The translations under genes and the position numbers were made by a program. A stretch of 64,000 nt of DNA from Torymus aiolomorphi (taxonomy: Eukaryota > Arthropoda > Insecta > Hymenoptera > Torymidae), in contig CM070877.1 of assembly GCA_036365515.1 (NCBI GenBank), forward strand, positions 72,724,022 to 72,788,021, given 5' to 3'. The notes beneath the pieces were generated by a model that was not told the origin of the DNA, searched no databases, and saw only the letters and a program-made list of their open reading frames with translations. Positions 1-11,404 of the stretch are shown piece after piece. Position 1 is the stretch's first letter. Each line of letters begins with the position of its first letter.

Positions 1-372
1 AGTATCGAACTGCCAGGAACAGAGGAGTAGACCGATGGAAAGTTGGAGACTAGGTTCGGCTGTACTACAAGATAAAGTCCAAATCCGAAGTGAAATACTT
101 ACTCAAGTCTGGCACAGGAGATCAAACTATATTTATATACACCTTCGCTCTCACTTCTACGATATGTTTGTCTAGCTGATGTCTTCAGGACGTGGTAGTT
201 GTGTTGGCTGCCCTGGAGGAGAGTAGAATTATATGAAGACGTGTTGTCTTCTGCAGGAGCTCTTCGCCTAGGGCAAAACAGAATATATTAATAAAGTGTT
301 AAGCAGTATAGGAATGAGGATAGCAGTATCGACCTGCCAGAAACAGAGGGAGTAGATAGATGGAAAGTTAAG
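1..372. repeat. Two partial copies of a ~325-bp repeat at the window edge
   Basis: The first ~50 bases (AGTATCGA.CTGCCAG.AACAG followed by GTAGA..GATGGAAAGTT) recur at about 325-372 with few changes. This implies a direct repeat of ~325 bp, or the edge of an array that continues outside the window. The second copy runs straight into the satellite. No coding potential is seen. Confidence 0.55.
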
Positions 373-2560
373 ATATCTGTAGAAAATGGAAAGGGTCTTT
401 GGAATGAAAAGTCGAAAAAGTGCATGTGCATTTCCAACTAAGACCTCATCACCCTCGCTTAAAGTTTACCAGAATGTTAACACACAATCCAATACATGTT
501 GAGGCATTGTATATTAAATTTTAGATCTTTTCAATCAGCCAGTGTAGGCGGAATAACTTTTTTCTTGAACATTTCTTAAAAAGAGCATACAAATTGCAAT
601 ATCTCCACACTTGCTAATTATTTAGATTTGAAACTTGATAAACAATATCCCTCAGCATGTATTACATAGTGTGTGTAAAGTTTGAAATATTTGTAGAGAA
701 TGGAAAGGGATCTTTGAAATGAAAAGTCGAAAAAGCGCGTGTGCATTTCCAATGTAGACCTCCTCACCCTCGCTTAAAGTTTATGAGAATGTTTACACAC
801 AATCCAGTACATGCTGAGGCATTGTATATTAGGTTTCAGATCTACTCAATCAGCCAGTTTGGAGGAAATTACTTTTCTTTCTTAAAAATTTCCTGAAAAA
901 GCACAAAAATTGCAATATCTCCAGACTTACTAATTATGTAGATCTGAAACTTGATAAACCGTCCCTCAGCATGTATGCCATTATGTATGGAAAGTTTAAG
1001 ATACTTGTAGGGAATGGAACGGGATCTTTGGAACGAATTGTCGAAAAGCCGCATGTGCATTTGCGACAAAAACCTCCTCACACTTTCTCATAGTTTACCA
1101 GAATGTTCTCACACAATGCAATGCATGCTGAGGCATTGCATATTGAGTTTCAGATATACTCCATCAGCCAGTTTGGAGGAAATGACTTTTCTCTCTTAAA
1201 AATTTCCTGAAAAAGCACAAAAATTGCAATATCTCCAGATTTGCTATTTATGTAGATCTGAAACTTGATAAACTGTCCCTCAGCATATATTGCACGGTGT
1301 GTGTAAAGTTTAAGATATGTTGAGAGAATGGAAAGGGATCTTTGGACTGAAAAGTCGAAAAAGCGCAAGTGCATTTCCAACTAAGACCTCCTGACCATTG
1401 CTTAAAGCTTACCAGAATGTTAACACGCAATCCAATACATGTTAAGGCATTGTATATTAAATTTTAGATCTTTTCAATCAGCCAGTGTACGGGAAATAAC
1501 TTTTTTCTTGAACATTTCTTAAAAAGAGCATACAAATTGCAATATCTCCACACTTGCTAATTATTTAGATCTGAAAGGTGATAAACAATACCTCAGCATG
1601 TGTTACATAGTGTGTGTAAAGTTTGAAATATTTGTAGAGAATGGAAAGGGATCTTTGAAATGAAAAGTCGAAAAAGCGCGTGTGCATTTCCAATGTAGAC
1701 CTCCTCACCCTCGCTTAAAGTGTGTGAGAATGTTTACACACAATCCAGTACATACTGAGGCATTGTATATTAGGTTTCAGATCTATTCAATCAGCCAGTT
1801 TGGAGGAAATTACTTTTCTTTCTTAAAAATTTCCTGAAAAAGCACAAAAATTGCAATATCTCCAGACTTACTAATTATGTAGATCTGAAACTTGATAAAC
1901 TGTCCCTCAGCATGTATTCCATTATGTATGGAAAGTTTAAGATACTTGTAGGGAATGGAAAGGGATCTTTGGAACGAAATGTCAAAAAGCCGCATGTGCA
2001 TTTGCGACAAAAACCTCCTCACTCTTTCTCATAGTTTACCAGAATGTTCTCACACAATGCAATGCATGCTGAGGCACTGTATATTAAATTTAGAACTTTT
2101 CAATCAGCCAGTGTAGGGGAAATAACTTTTTTACTTGAACATTTCTAAAAAAGAGCATACAAATTGCAATATCTCCTCACTTGCTAATTATTTAGATCTT
2201 AAACTTGATAAACAGTCCCTCAGCATGTATTACATAGTGTGTGTAAAGTTTGAAATATTTGTAGAGAATGGAAAGGGATCTTTGAAATGAAAAGTCGAAA
2301 AAGCGCGTGTGCATTTCCAAGGTAGACCTCCTCATCCTCGCTTAAAGTTTATGAGAATGTTTACACACAATCCAGTACATGCTGAGGCATTGTATATTAG
2401 ATTTCAGATCTACTCAATCAGCCAGTTTGGAGGAAATGACTTTTCTTGAAAATATTTTGAAAAATACACAGAAAATGCAGTATCTCCACACTTGCTGATT
2501 ATTTAGATCTGTAATCTTTGGAATGAAAAGTCGAAAAAGTACATCAAATCTACAGTTGGC
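373..2560. repeat. Satellite array, ~312-bp monomer, three-monomer higher-order repeat
   Basis: The landmark GGGATCTTTG recurs near 393, 705, 1018, 1331, 1645, 1962 and 2273, a spacing of 311-317 bp. Three monomer types can be told apart by the bases after the landmark (GGAATG, GAAATG, GGAACG). They repeat in order with ~940-bp spacing, so copies one full set apart resemble each other more than adjacent monomers do. The last monomer is truncated near 2520. Short open frames inside repeat at 941-bp spacing and are best read as artefacts of the array. The array is typical of heterochromatic satellite; no function is inferred. Confidence 0.85.
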
Positions 2561-2820
2561 CGTTGTTATTTATACACCAGATTGCTAGATAGGTATACCT
2601 ATATATACGTAAAACCTAACCTTCAATTTTCTTTAGCCGAAGAATTGACGCTTGATTAAAGAAAAAAATAGGCAAGGATTGACGCTTGACTAAAGAAATA
2701 ATAGTCCCTTCCATGTCAGACTTTCAAAACAGTGATTTTTACACGTTTCTAAGTGGGTTATAGGTTATTTGTACGACAGATCTGTCGTACAAATAACAAC
2801 GCCGAAAAATAAATAAATTC
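2561..2820. other. Non-coding spacer with a short direct repeat
   Basis: No gene is seen. A ~25-bp segment around GATTGACGCTTGA.TAAAGAAA occurs twice at about 2645-2700. Confidence 0.5.
2764..2797. repeat. Perfect 34-bp palindrome
   Basis: The arms GTTATTTGTACGACAGA are followed immediately by their exact reverse complement, with no spacer; the centre is between 2780 and 2781. It could be a fused element end or a cruciform-forming site. It is not part of any element recognised here. Confidence 0.9.
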
Positions 2821-3222
2821 TTGAATGACTTACTTTTCTGTCTTACGGCGGGGCCAAGTCCAAGCGGCACGGTCCGTTGGGTGTGCACGCACACGGTGCG
2901 GTACGGACGCTACGGTCTGCGAGGTGGGCGGCTGATGCGGTGCTCCAGGCTGCGCCGTCTGCGAGCGGTCCAGGCGGCAGGCACACCGATGACACGTCGA
3001 TAAGCATCAATGGATAGAGGAGGGCACAGGTGGCGAAGGTGGCGGCGGAGGTGGTGGCGGCAACACGGGACCGCCTCCCGGAGGGCCTAGGCCCAGGCAT
3101 CGGCGATGGACAGCTCAGCTGTGTTGCAGCCAGCAGCGCATGCGCGTACACACACACGGGCAAGGCCGCGCCGCTGGCCGCTGCCGTCGTTGCCGTCGCC
3201 GACTCGCGAATCTCGCGATGCT
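2821..3222. other. GC-rich island in an AT-rich landscape
   Basis: This ~400-bp block is strongly GC-rich, with many CpG and GGCGG/GCGGC clusters, and is bordered on both sides by AT-rich DNA. Open frames exist on both strands (2821-3003 and 3030-3311 plus; 2843-3163 minus). They have no recognisable domain, are compositionally biased, and are probably by-products of low stop-codon density. A CpG-rich promoter, a captured fragment or an unmasked repeat are all possible. Confidence 0.5.
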
Positions 3223-3278
3223 ACATATTACCCATATGGTACAATAATCTATTTTTTTTTTTAATATTATGCATAATC

Positions 3279-3475
3279 ATGAGTGCATTGCCCTCCGTAA
3301 TGACATTATGAATCATTCTGCAAAGTTTCACGTCGATATTTTAAGGCATCTGAGAATGGCATTTGAACGAAATTTTCGTTCAAATGCCATTCTTAGACGC
3401 TTTTGAATATTGACTTGTCATTTTGCAGAATGATTAATAATGTAATTACGGAGGGCAATGCACTCATTATTTTTC
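3279..3475. mobile_element. Foldback (MITE-like) element, ~197 bp
   Basis: Left arm ATGAGTGCATTGCCCTCCGT and right arm ACGGAGGGCAATGCACTCAT are inverted copies. The complementarity continues with mismatches to a central palindrome ATTTGAACGAAA.TTTTCGTTCAAAT near 3361-3386. No ORF and no clear target duplication could be fixed. This is the usual shape of a non-autonomous hairpin element. Confidence 0.75.
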
Positions 3476-4734
3476 ATATATCGTTATATTTTTTTTTCTA
3501 TTAAAAACAATATATTTTTTGCTCGGTCGGTAAAAATTGAGTTTGACACCCCCTTAAGCACCATAAGAGCCATACTTTAACAAGTTATCAAGAGCCTAGC
3601 AACTTTTTCAAAGGAGTAATAAACAAGTATTAAATGGCCATTTTCAGCGTTTTTTTACGATTTGCAGATAAACAAATTAACTATATTTAAATCTTGATGT
3701 TGTGTTTTGTAGATCTTTTTAATACCTACAAAGATTATATAGAACTTTTTTCGGTAAAGTTAATAATTTTTTTTCTGTGGTCAAAAAACTAGTTTTTCAA
3801 TCATTAATTTGTTGTTTAAAAACTGTTCCTTACAAAATTTTTTGACCCACTCGCCGAGGTATTGTACCTGATGAATCCCCCTACAAGAATTCCGCTTGAA
3901 AACCCTGGGTTACACTTAAGTATGAAAACAGGCCAAAAAAAGCTAATTTTTTTATCGAATTTGTGTGTACACTGAGCACTTTTAATTGGAAATCGAACGG
4001 CTTACATTTAAGTGTGTACTTAATTTGCTAAAAAGATGATCTCGATTCATCGTCAAGATCATCTTTAATCTAATTTAAATTTGTTATAAAATAAGCGGTA
4101 ATCACCCGCAAAATTTAGTAACAGCGCGGAGAAGAAACCGATCGCGAGCTCCGTGTGCCCCAGACGACATACGAGATCATAATTTTATTAATAAGTAACT
4201 ATAAGTGCCAACCACATTATATACACATAAAAAGAGCAATTCAAGAAGCCATTATGCAGCAAAATTATACATAAAATCAAGGATCCATTATACATCAGAT
4301 CTATTGGTAAATAAAACTATTTTAAATAAATATTTATATCATAATTATTATTTGTCTTTTCCTTAATATCGGACTTAACAAAGGTAATTCGAGATACAAT
4401 TTTCTTCCTTTGTCGGCTGGAGTGGTACAAAACATGCGTCTGTTGCGCGATAATTAATATAGATAAATTGTTTGTTTTTATTTAATTGGACTCGTAATGG
4501 TCTTACAAATTAACCTCTCCTTTTGTCGGCTCGAGTACGCGATCTGATTTGCGCGATGACTGATTTTCGTCAGATTGCATCTCCTCTTATATTCACAAAA
4601 ATCGATTAAAATGGTTTTAATAATTTATAATAATTTACATAACATACAAAACATTACAAAAGGTTATTTCGCCGCAAATCGTAAGTGTGTCGTTATTCTC
4701 GCATTTAAAAAATGCTGAGTGCAAGTGTCAATGC
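3476..4734. other. AT-rich intergenic stretch, nothing recognised
   Basis: Poly-T and poly-A runs are frequent and all frames are short. No RNA gene, repeat family or domain was recognised. Confidence 0.5.
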
Positions 4735-5063
4735 TTGCGATGACCTGCTTATGCCGCACAGTGGAGCAGATGAAACTCTCGTAGGACAAAATGTCTCTCT
4801 GGCTGAAACCGCATCGTATCGAAACTATTTTTCTTTTAAACCTTCCTTTTTGTAAAAGCTACAAGATGTGCTTGTAACTTTTTTGATTTTCCAATGCCTA
4901 CATATAGAATTTTCCTGAAAAAAGATAAAAAATTACAAATTTTTCGTAGAACACGATGTTTTGGAATTTGTTGAGATATAAAAAGTTTTGGATCAGTCAA
5001 TAGATAGAAATGTGATCGGTACTTAAAAATTCTATGTGAGAAATTTTTCCAAAAAAAAGGCAT
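4735..5063 (-). repeat. Dispersed repeat X, copy 1 (inverted relative to 46.0 kb)
   Basis: Read as the reverse complement, this segment matches 46,020-46,345 through most of its length. Examples are the shared blocks around CTACAAGATGTGCTTG, ACATATAGAATTTTCC and ACACGATGTTTTGGAA, and the flank with AGCAGATGAAACTCTCGT. A 75-aa open frame on the minus strand is not preserved in the other copy and is not considered a gene. Confidence 0.7.
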
Positions 5064-5879
5064 CCAAAAAAAAGATCAAATTGCGTAAAGTGGACAGTAC
5101 ATCTTTATGTTTTTTAGATCGCTTAATATGAATCCGGAATCCGTTTGATCCCATTACATCAGGTTCAAGGTCATTTGAAAATCAAAATAGTTAATTACAC
5201 GGAGAGTCAATTTTTGGCCTCGAATTCTGAAAGAGTGAAAAATTTTATGTTCAAATACACTTTTTGTTATTTTTGAACATGACCCAATAGTCCAATAACT
5301 TGATTTCAATCATTTAAGAATCAGGGTTATTCTCTTCTCCTCGATGAAAATTATCGGTAGTCTGACTGATTTAAAATTTTATTGTTTTTTTTTGACCAAA
5401 GAACGATTTTGAATTTTTAGTTTTTTTATTTTTTTAGACACGACCGCTACTTGGGAGAGCCTTATAATTTCACCATAGCGAAAATTGTGCCACTTCAAAA
5501 ACTAAGAATTTAATATGTGAAAAGTCGTTTCCAGCCAAAATGAGTGTGTTTGAAATGTTTTCTGTGATGTATGTATGTCTGTACGTCCGTTTGTAATCAA
5601 GTTTATCGATTATCTCAATGAATTTTCAACCGATTCCATCGGGATTGCGGGAAAATACTCCTCTAATTATACCTAAGTACTGGTTCTCAATTGAGAAAGA
5701 TCTATGAAAAACTTTCAAAATGCGAGCACAAAGAAACATTTTAAACAATCGATTTTTAAGCTTAATGTCTAGAAAAATTAATTTTAAACTAATGTCTACA
5801 GGCCCATCTGCTAAAACTAATTAAAATACATCTTTTTTATGTCGGGCACTTTTTTCTACGTGCAATATTTGCCAAGATA
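5064..5879. other. AT-rich intergenic stretch
   Basis: No gene or clear repeat boundary is seen. The sequence leads without a sharp junction into the tandem repeat that follows. Confidence 0.45.
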
Positions 5880-6450
5880 ACTGCAGAAAATGGCAAAAAA
5901 GGTCAAAAATGGACGATTTTAGGCTATAACTCAACAGGATTTGATTTTACACATAAACGTTAAATACAAAAGTTGTAGATGGTATTGACACAAAACTTTT
6001 TCCTATTTAACATTATCATGTAAAATTAATTCCTGGCGAGTTAAACTAATAAAAACGATTTTTAACGCGTAAATATACATAAAATGGACGATATTCGGCT
6101 ATAACTTGACAGAATTTAACTTTATACAAATATGTTAAATGTAAAAGTTGTAGGTTATAATAAAATAAAATTTTTCCCATTTAACATTTTCAGGTAAAAT
6201 TAATTCCTGACGAGTCAAACTCATAAAAATGATTTTTAACGCCTAAATATACATAAAATTGACGATTTTCGGCTATAACTTGACAGAATTTGATTTTACA
6301 GAAAAATATTCAATACATAAGTTATAGATATAGTTAAATAAAACTTTTTCCTATTTATTATTTCACGTAAAATTGATGAGTTAGACTTATAAAAATGATT
6401 TTAAACGCCAAAATATACATAAAATAGACGATTTTTGCTTATCGTACAAA
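5880..6450 (+). repeat. Degenerate ~175-bp tandem repeat, 3-4 copies
   Basis: The landmark GGACGATTTTCGGCTATAAC recurs near 5909, 6085, 6259 and 6427 (spacings 176, 174, 168). Each is followed by AACTTGACAGAATTTGA, then by a block containing AAAAGTTGTAG and a segment ending AAATATACATAAAAT. The AAAAGTTGT-GAT-TTGA block resembles a part of repeat E near 18,245 and 37,725, so the families may share ancestry. Confidence 0.75.
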
Positions 6451-7289
6451 GAATTGATTTCCAATAGAATTCTTAAATACAAAGGATATAGATATCGTTT
6501 AAATACCAATCAAAAAAACGAAAACAATAACTAACAAAAACTGTTACATAAAAGCTGTCAAAACTTACAATTTTTTGTCAATGATCTAGAGAACTTAGTA
6601 TGCGGTAAAATCAAAATTGGAAAAATGTTTAAAAATTCGGTTGTTAAAAATCTATAATTATGTTTTCTTACTGTTTTAATAACAATTAGAAATTACATAT
6701 AAAATTACACAGCTTAACCTGTTAATTATGTTCACAGAACCTAAGCAATTGAACTAAGAGAATCAAAATTGTCTAATATTATAAAAGTACATGTTAAAGT
6801 AATATCATATTACGCAAAAAAAACTAATGTAATGTATGAGTTATAGATTTTGTAATATAGTAAAGTTCATTGTATAAAAAATGCAATGCTGACTTTGTCA
6901 GTCTTACAGTGTGCTGGACAACTATTAAATTGGCAAGTATCACCTAGTAAAAGTCTGTGAAATACATAAGGATGTATTATAACAACAGATACCCTGAAAT
7001 GAGTTTGTATAGCCTGACTAAATTCAGAAATTAACTAGATGAGCTAAAATGACCAGTGACAACTGCCTACCGGTATCGCATCTAACCACACACACAGCGC
7101 TTTTATGATATCCCCCAGTTCCTAATTATCTATCCCCTCACATTCTAAAGCACACTTGAAGATCACTGATAGAGCTGGAGAAGGTGCAAAATGAGGCTGG
7201 ATGGCCCAGGGCAGGCACTATTCCATGCATGACAGTCTACTCAGAATTATCTAATAGCCATCTGGGAGGAAAATACTGATAGAGACTGT
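6451..7289. other. AT-rich spacer, possible 5' continuation of repeat E
   Basis: No ORF of interest. Because copy B of E is flanked by a direct duplication beginning at its first base, while copy A has no such start here, the E copy may extend left into this interval. Its true left end was not located. Confidence 0.35.
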
Positions 7290-7507
7290 CATGTGTGTCT
7301 CAATCTCAAGGACTGCCTCTCAGTAGGGATGAACAAAAAACCTGAACAGATTGGCCACTGATCTGGGAGACAAGCGAGGAGAGTTGAGCCCCTAGAAACC
7401 ATATATGACTAATGAATAGATGAAACAAAAAAACATTACCATATAAAATAAAAGTCTGGTTGTTGTTCACTATTCTCGCTGCACCAGCTACCTGTAACAA
7501 TTAGAAG
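7290..7507. mobile_element. Repeat E, copy A, left part
   Basis: The sequence from GTGTCTCAATCTCAAGGAC onwards matches copy B at 36,455-36,672. It is cut at ACAATTAGAAG, exactly where PLE1 begins, and continues at 17,230. The minus strand holds a 64-aa hydrophobic open frame (7306-7500) that resembles the one at 17,268-17,498. See the right part for the structure of the element. Confidence 0.75.
7495..7507. repeat. Target-site duplication of PLE1 (13 bp), left
   Basis: TAACAATTAGAAG occurs here and again at 17,230-17,242 on the other side of the PLE. The corresponding uninterrupted site is present once in copy B of repeat E, near 36,662 (TAACAATTAGAGG). Confidence 0.85.
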
Positions 7508-8864
7508 GTAATAAAGTAATAAAGTGGCTTAACAAAATAGATGCCACAGCTACAGGAAAAAAATTTGAACCAATTTTGAATAAATTTAATATTTCAAAGG
7601 CGTATGGATTAGTGAAAATTCATAAAGTTGGTTTTCCGGTACGACCTATCATATCAACTATTAATTCTCCTACATATGAATTATAAAAATTTTTTGCAAA
7701 GTTTTTACAAAAGAACATAAAAATACCTCAGTCACATATCGACAACAGCTTTAAACTAAAAGAAAAAATTGATAAATTAGAAATTCCTTATAATCACGAA
7801 GTTGTTAGCTTTGACGTTGTAAGCTTATTCACTAATGTCCCAGAATATCTAGTATTACAAGCTATTGAAAAAAGATGGCACCATTACATAATAAAACTAA
7901 TTTGAATCTCTCAGAATTTTGTAAAGTGATCAAGTTCATTCTAAATAACAATTACTTCCAGTTTAACAATAAATTTTACCGACAAACTTTTGGGTCTGCC
8001 ATGGGCAACCCGATAAGCCCTGTCTTATCTGATATTGTTATGGAAGATCTGGAGACATGTTGTATAAATCAGTTAAGTAAAAAGCCTCTATTTTATTTTC
8101 GATATGTTGACGACGTATTGTTGTGTATACACAAAGATCACATAGAAGAAACATTAAACACATTTAACAATTACGATAAAAATCTACAATTCACAATTGA
8201 AGAACTACAAAATAACAGTATTAGCTTTTTGGATGTTAAGATCATTATTAATGAACGAAATAAAATTATTACCAATTGGTATAGAAAACCCACTTTTTCC
8301 GGTAGATATTTAAATTTTAATTCACACCATCCGATAGGTACTAAAATAGCCATCTTTTATTCTCTTATAGATAGAGCGATTAAACTTGCACATTCTTCCT
8401 TTCATAAAAAGAATATCAAATTTATCAAAAATGTCTTAACAAAAAATGACTATCCAATAGATTTTATTGAAATTTATATAAAAAAACGACTGAAAAAAAT
8501 TAGAAATTGCACAAATACACAACAAAACTCAAATAACGAAAATAAAACCTTTATTTGTTTGCCATATGTGAAAGAAATTGAAGGCTTTGCAAAAAATTTC
8601 TTTAAAAGATTAAATACAAATGTAATATTCAGCACACAGAATAAGATGAATAATATTATAGTATTAGGCAAAGACAAAAATGTGAAATTAGAGAAATCTA
8701 ACGTTGTTTATAAAATAAATTGTAACAATTGTAATTCGTCTTACGTTGGTCAAACTTGTAGACATCTTGGCGTAAGAATCAAAGAACACCATAAAAAATA
8801 CATCGAAGAAGATAAAAATTCATCTTTACACATACACAGGATAGAGAAAAACCATACTACAAAA
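7508..8864 (+). pseudogene. PLE1 reverse transcriptase and start of GIY-YIG domain (first part)
   Basis: Penelope-type elements encode one protein with RT and a GIY-YIG endonuclease, used for target-primed integration. Here RT motifs are clear: KAYGLVKIHK and RPIISTINSPTYE near 7600-7680, VVSFDVVSLFTNVP near 7800-7845, the GSAMGNPISP block near 7993-8025, and the catalytic FRYVDDVLL near 8098-8125. The GIY-YIG start follows (VVYKINC..C, SYVGQTCRHLGVRIKEHHKK, about 8700-8800). An in-frame TAA near 7684 breaks the N-terminal part; the frame is open from 7687 until the insertion at 8865. The N-terminal half of the usual protein is absent. It is not functional as it stands. Confidence 0.85.
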
Positions 8865-8910
8865 GTAGGTGGGCTATGTCACTCCGAGCCCACTTACCCT
8901 CTGAGTTGGC

Positions 8911-9125
8911 GCTCGGTCGGTAAGGTAGAGCGCTATCTTGCCGATTGGTGTTAATTGCAGGGGGTCAATAACCAAACTCTGTCGGTAAGGTAGAGCGCTA
9001 CCTTGCTGGTGGATGGTAATTGTAGGGAGGTCAACTCGGTCGGTAAGGTATAGCGCTACCTTGCCGGTGGATGGTAATTGTAGGGAGGCCAACTCGGTCG
9101 GTAATTTAGAGCGCTACATTGCCGG
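8911..9125 (+). repeat. Subterminal ~60-bp repeats with near-palindromic core
   Basis: CGGTCGGTAAGGTAGAGCGCT-like motifs start near 8915, 8981, 9038 and 9097. Each is followed by ACCTTGCCGGTGGATGGTAA or a variant. GGTAGAGCGCTACC is nearly self-complementary. Inverted counterparts lie at about 16,180-16,390. Repeated subterminal motifs of this sort are often binding sites for the protein that mobilises an element (inference). Confidence 0.75.
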
Positions 9126-9295
9126 TAATTGGAGGAAGGCCAATAACCCAACTCTACCGGCAGAACGCTCTACCTTATCAGCAGAGCAGACTGCATTATG
9201 ACTAACCCAACTCTACCTACCGGCCGAACGCTCTACCGTCAGAACGCTCTACCTTATCAACAGAGCATTATCACCCAGCTCTACCTTACCAAATA

Positions 9296-9720
9296 CTATA
9301 CACTATATATGCTATATACTATACTATATATACTATACTATATACTATACTATATATACTATATACTATACTATATATACTATACTATATACTATACTAT
9401 ATATACTATACTATATATACTATACTATATACTATACTATATACTATACTATATATACTATATACTATACTATATATACTATATACTATACTATATATAC
9501 TATATACTATACTATATATACTATATACTATACTATATATACTATATACTATACTATATATACTATACTATATACTATACTATATACTATACTATATATA
9601 CTATACTATATACTATACTATATATACTATACTATATACTATACTATATATACTATACTATATACTATACTATATATACTATACTATATACTATACTATA
9701 TACTCTATATGCTATGTATG
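9296..9720. repeat. CTATA/TACTATA simple repeat (left arm, expanded)
   Basis: About 420 bp of alternating TATAC and TATATAC units. The equivalent tract in the right arm (about 15,890-15,985) is only ~100 bp, so this copy expanded, or the other shrank, after insertion. The long open frame across it is an artefact of the repeat. Confidence 0.9.
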
Positions 9721-10825
9721 CTATATCCGAATTTCCATGCTGCAATTTGAATTTCGCGCCGCCGAGAGTTCCGCGCGCTCCACCAGGCGGCGAGCGGCAG
9801 CTGTCACGCTGCCTACTGCTGAGTCGGCACGGTGCCGGCTATAAGTCAGGCTGTACTCCAACACTTGACAACCACCTACACTCACGTGTGGGTGGTATTT
9901 TGTTAATTATTAATTGATTAATTATTATTAATTATTATTAATTATTATTTTTTTATTTTTTTATTTTTTCCCTTTTTTTCATTTTTTTCATTTTTTTCAT
10001 TCGTTTAGATTTTTTTTTTTTTTCTAATAAAGTCATACCATAACTCAAAAAATTTTATCCGTTCCGCCGTTCGATTTTTCCCTTTACAATAGCATGACTT
10101 CTGAAAATTGGTGTACGTTTAAGGTTATCTTGTCATTTTGAGGTTGTTTCCATTGATACCCTTCGTAGCGCCATCTGTAGATGGATCACGCAACTCTACC
10201 TTTCCGACAGAGCAGTATGTAATACCCAACTCTATCTTGTAAACATTTTGAGGTTATGTTTCCATCGATACCCTTCGTAGCGCCACCTGCAGATGAATCA
10301 GCCATCTCTACCTTACAGACAGAGCAGTATGCAAAATCAGATAGGCTATCCAACTCTACAAACAGAGCCGTATGAGATAGCTCCAAACTCATCAATAATT
10401 CTGATACTTGTTAGATGACATACATGATATGCACTATGTACACTGCGCGCTCCACGAGCCGGAGTCCTCGCGCTGTCCACTGCTGAGTAGGCGCACTGCC
10501 GGCTATTATTCAAGTTGTGCTAACCACTACCTACACTCACACATCGTATGAGGGTGGGTGGTGGTTTGTTAAATAATTGATTAATTAATTTATTTCATTT
10601 TTTTATTTTTTCTCCTCTTTTCTCTCCTGTTCAACAAGAGGAGCATAAGCGCTCGAGTTTTGATTCATATGATGTTAGGGACACAAGCACATACTCCCAA
10701 TCCATATATAGATAACACACGAAGCATGTATTCCAGCACCGCTCAATGGGGTTCGCATCTTCAGACCTTCACAGAATTCTTGGAAAAATGGTTTCAACAG
10801 GTTGAGACCTGCACGGTGCTCTCTG

Positions 10826-10920
10826 ATTGGCTGACGCAATTTCAAACATCCAATAGAATTGTTGAAAAAATGGCATGGAGCTCTCTGATTGGTCGTGCAC
10901 CACGATCCGAAATATAAAAG
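10826..10920 (+). promoter_or_regulatory. Putative inward-facing promoter in the left TIR
   Basis: Inverted CCAAT boxes (ATTGG at 10,826 and 10,888), a CCAAT at 10,850 and a TATA box TATAAAAG at 10,913-10,920 are arranged as in a Pol II promoter reading rightward into the element. The 85-aa open frame over this region (10,660-10,917) is present in both arms. Its repeated 'SDWLTQ / SSLIGRAP' part is just the translated CCAAT-box duplication, so it is not annotated as a gene. Confidence 0.6.
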
Positions 10921-11227
10921 GGGAGGTACGAAATTCTTGGAAATTTAGACAAGTTTCTTCACGTCTGAGCTTACTATATTACATATGAACCCTACGGCAT
11001 TTCTACCTTACTGACGGAGCTGATTACCTCCATCGGTAATCGTAATACATTAACTTTTACATATAATGAATGCATTATATACTATGTGAACTGCATATAC
11101 TGTGTAAGCTATATATACTATGTATACTACATATACTATGTATACTGCATATACTATATGTACTACATACAACGATTGATAAGGTAGAAATCTAATTTAG
11201 CGACAGAGTCGGAAATACAAAATGGCG

Positions 11228-11404
11228 GGAAATTAAAAAATGGCTGGTAATTTGAAAGAGCGGGAAATTTAACAAGCTGGACAAAATTTTCACCATTCCG
11301 GCGGGAATTCGTGGAGCATCGAACAGTAATTTTTTTTTTTAATGATAAGAGCCCCAACCATCACCTGTGAGGTACATTACCTCAACATCATTTATTAATA
11401 GAGT
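11228..11404. other. Left edge of the element's centre, 3' flank of a minus-strand gene
   Basis: It contains GGGAAATT repeats, a T10 run and the segment GAGCCCCAACCATCACCTGTGAGGTACATTACCTC-like (about 11,349-11,385). That segment recurs at 12,158-12,210 downstream of the second gene. Confidence 0.5.
11346..11390 (-). promoter_or_regulatory. Shared 3' flank motif, copy 1
   Basis: GAGCCCCAAC, CACCTGTGAGGTAC and ATTACCTC occur in this order here and at 12,158-12,210. Both lie just downstream of a minus-strand gene of the element. It may be a common transcript end or processing signal. Seen directly; role inferred. Confidence 0.4.

Larger units (their letters stand above)
8865..11227 (+). repeat. 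Left terminal inverted repeat of the 7.6-kb element
   Basis: In order from the tip: a unique tip, ~60-bp subterminal repeats, GGTAGAG/CTCTACC clusters, a long CTATA tract, a GC-rich block, AT-rich simple sequence, two copies of a segment with GGCGCTACGAAGGGTAT-like sequence, a CCAAT/TATA promoter region and a TATACTA-rich segment. The same order is found inverted at 14,143-16,435. The last matching bases are around AAATACAAAATGGCG. Confidence 0.85.

Noticed and set aside
7495..7507. Reading the 7.3-7.5-kb segment as a free-standing gene or repeat
   Set aside because: It joins seamlessly to 17,243 onward when PLE1 is removed, as copy B of E shows.
9198..9917. 239-aa open frame rich in Tyr-Ile-Leu
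   Set aside because: It is a translation of the CTATA simple repeat; the other arm of the element has only a fraction of it.
10660..10917. 85-aa ORF conserved in both arms (also 14,527-14,784 minus)
   Set aside because: Conservation follows from the inverted repeat itself, and the peptide repeat comes from duplicated CCAAT-box DNA in front of a TATA box. It is a promoter region, not convincingly a gene.
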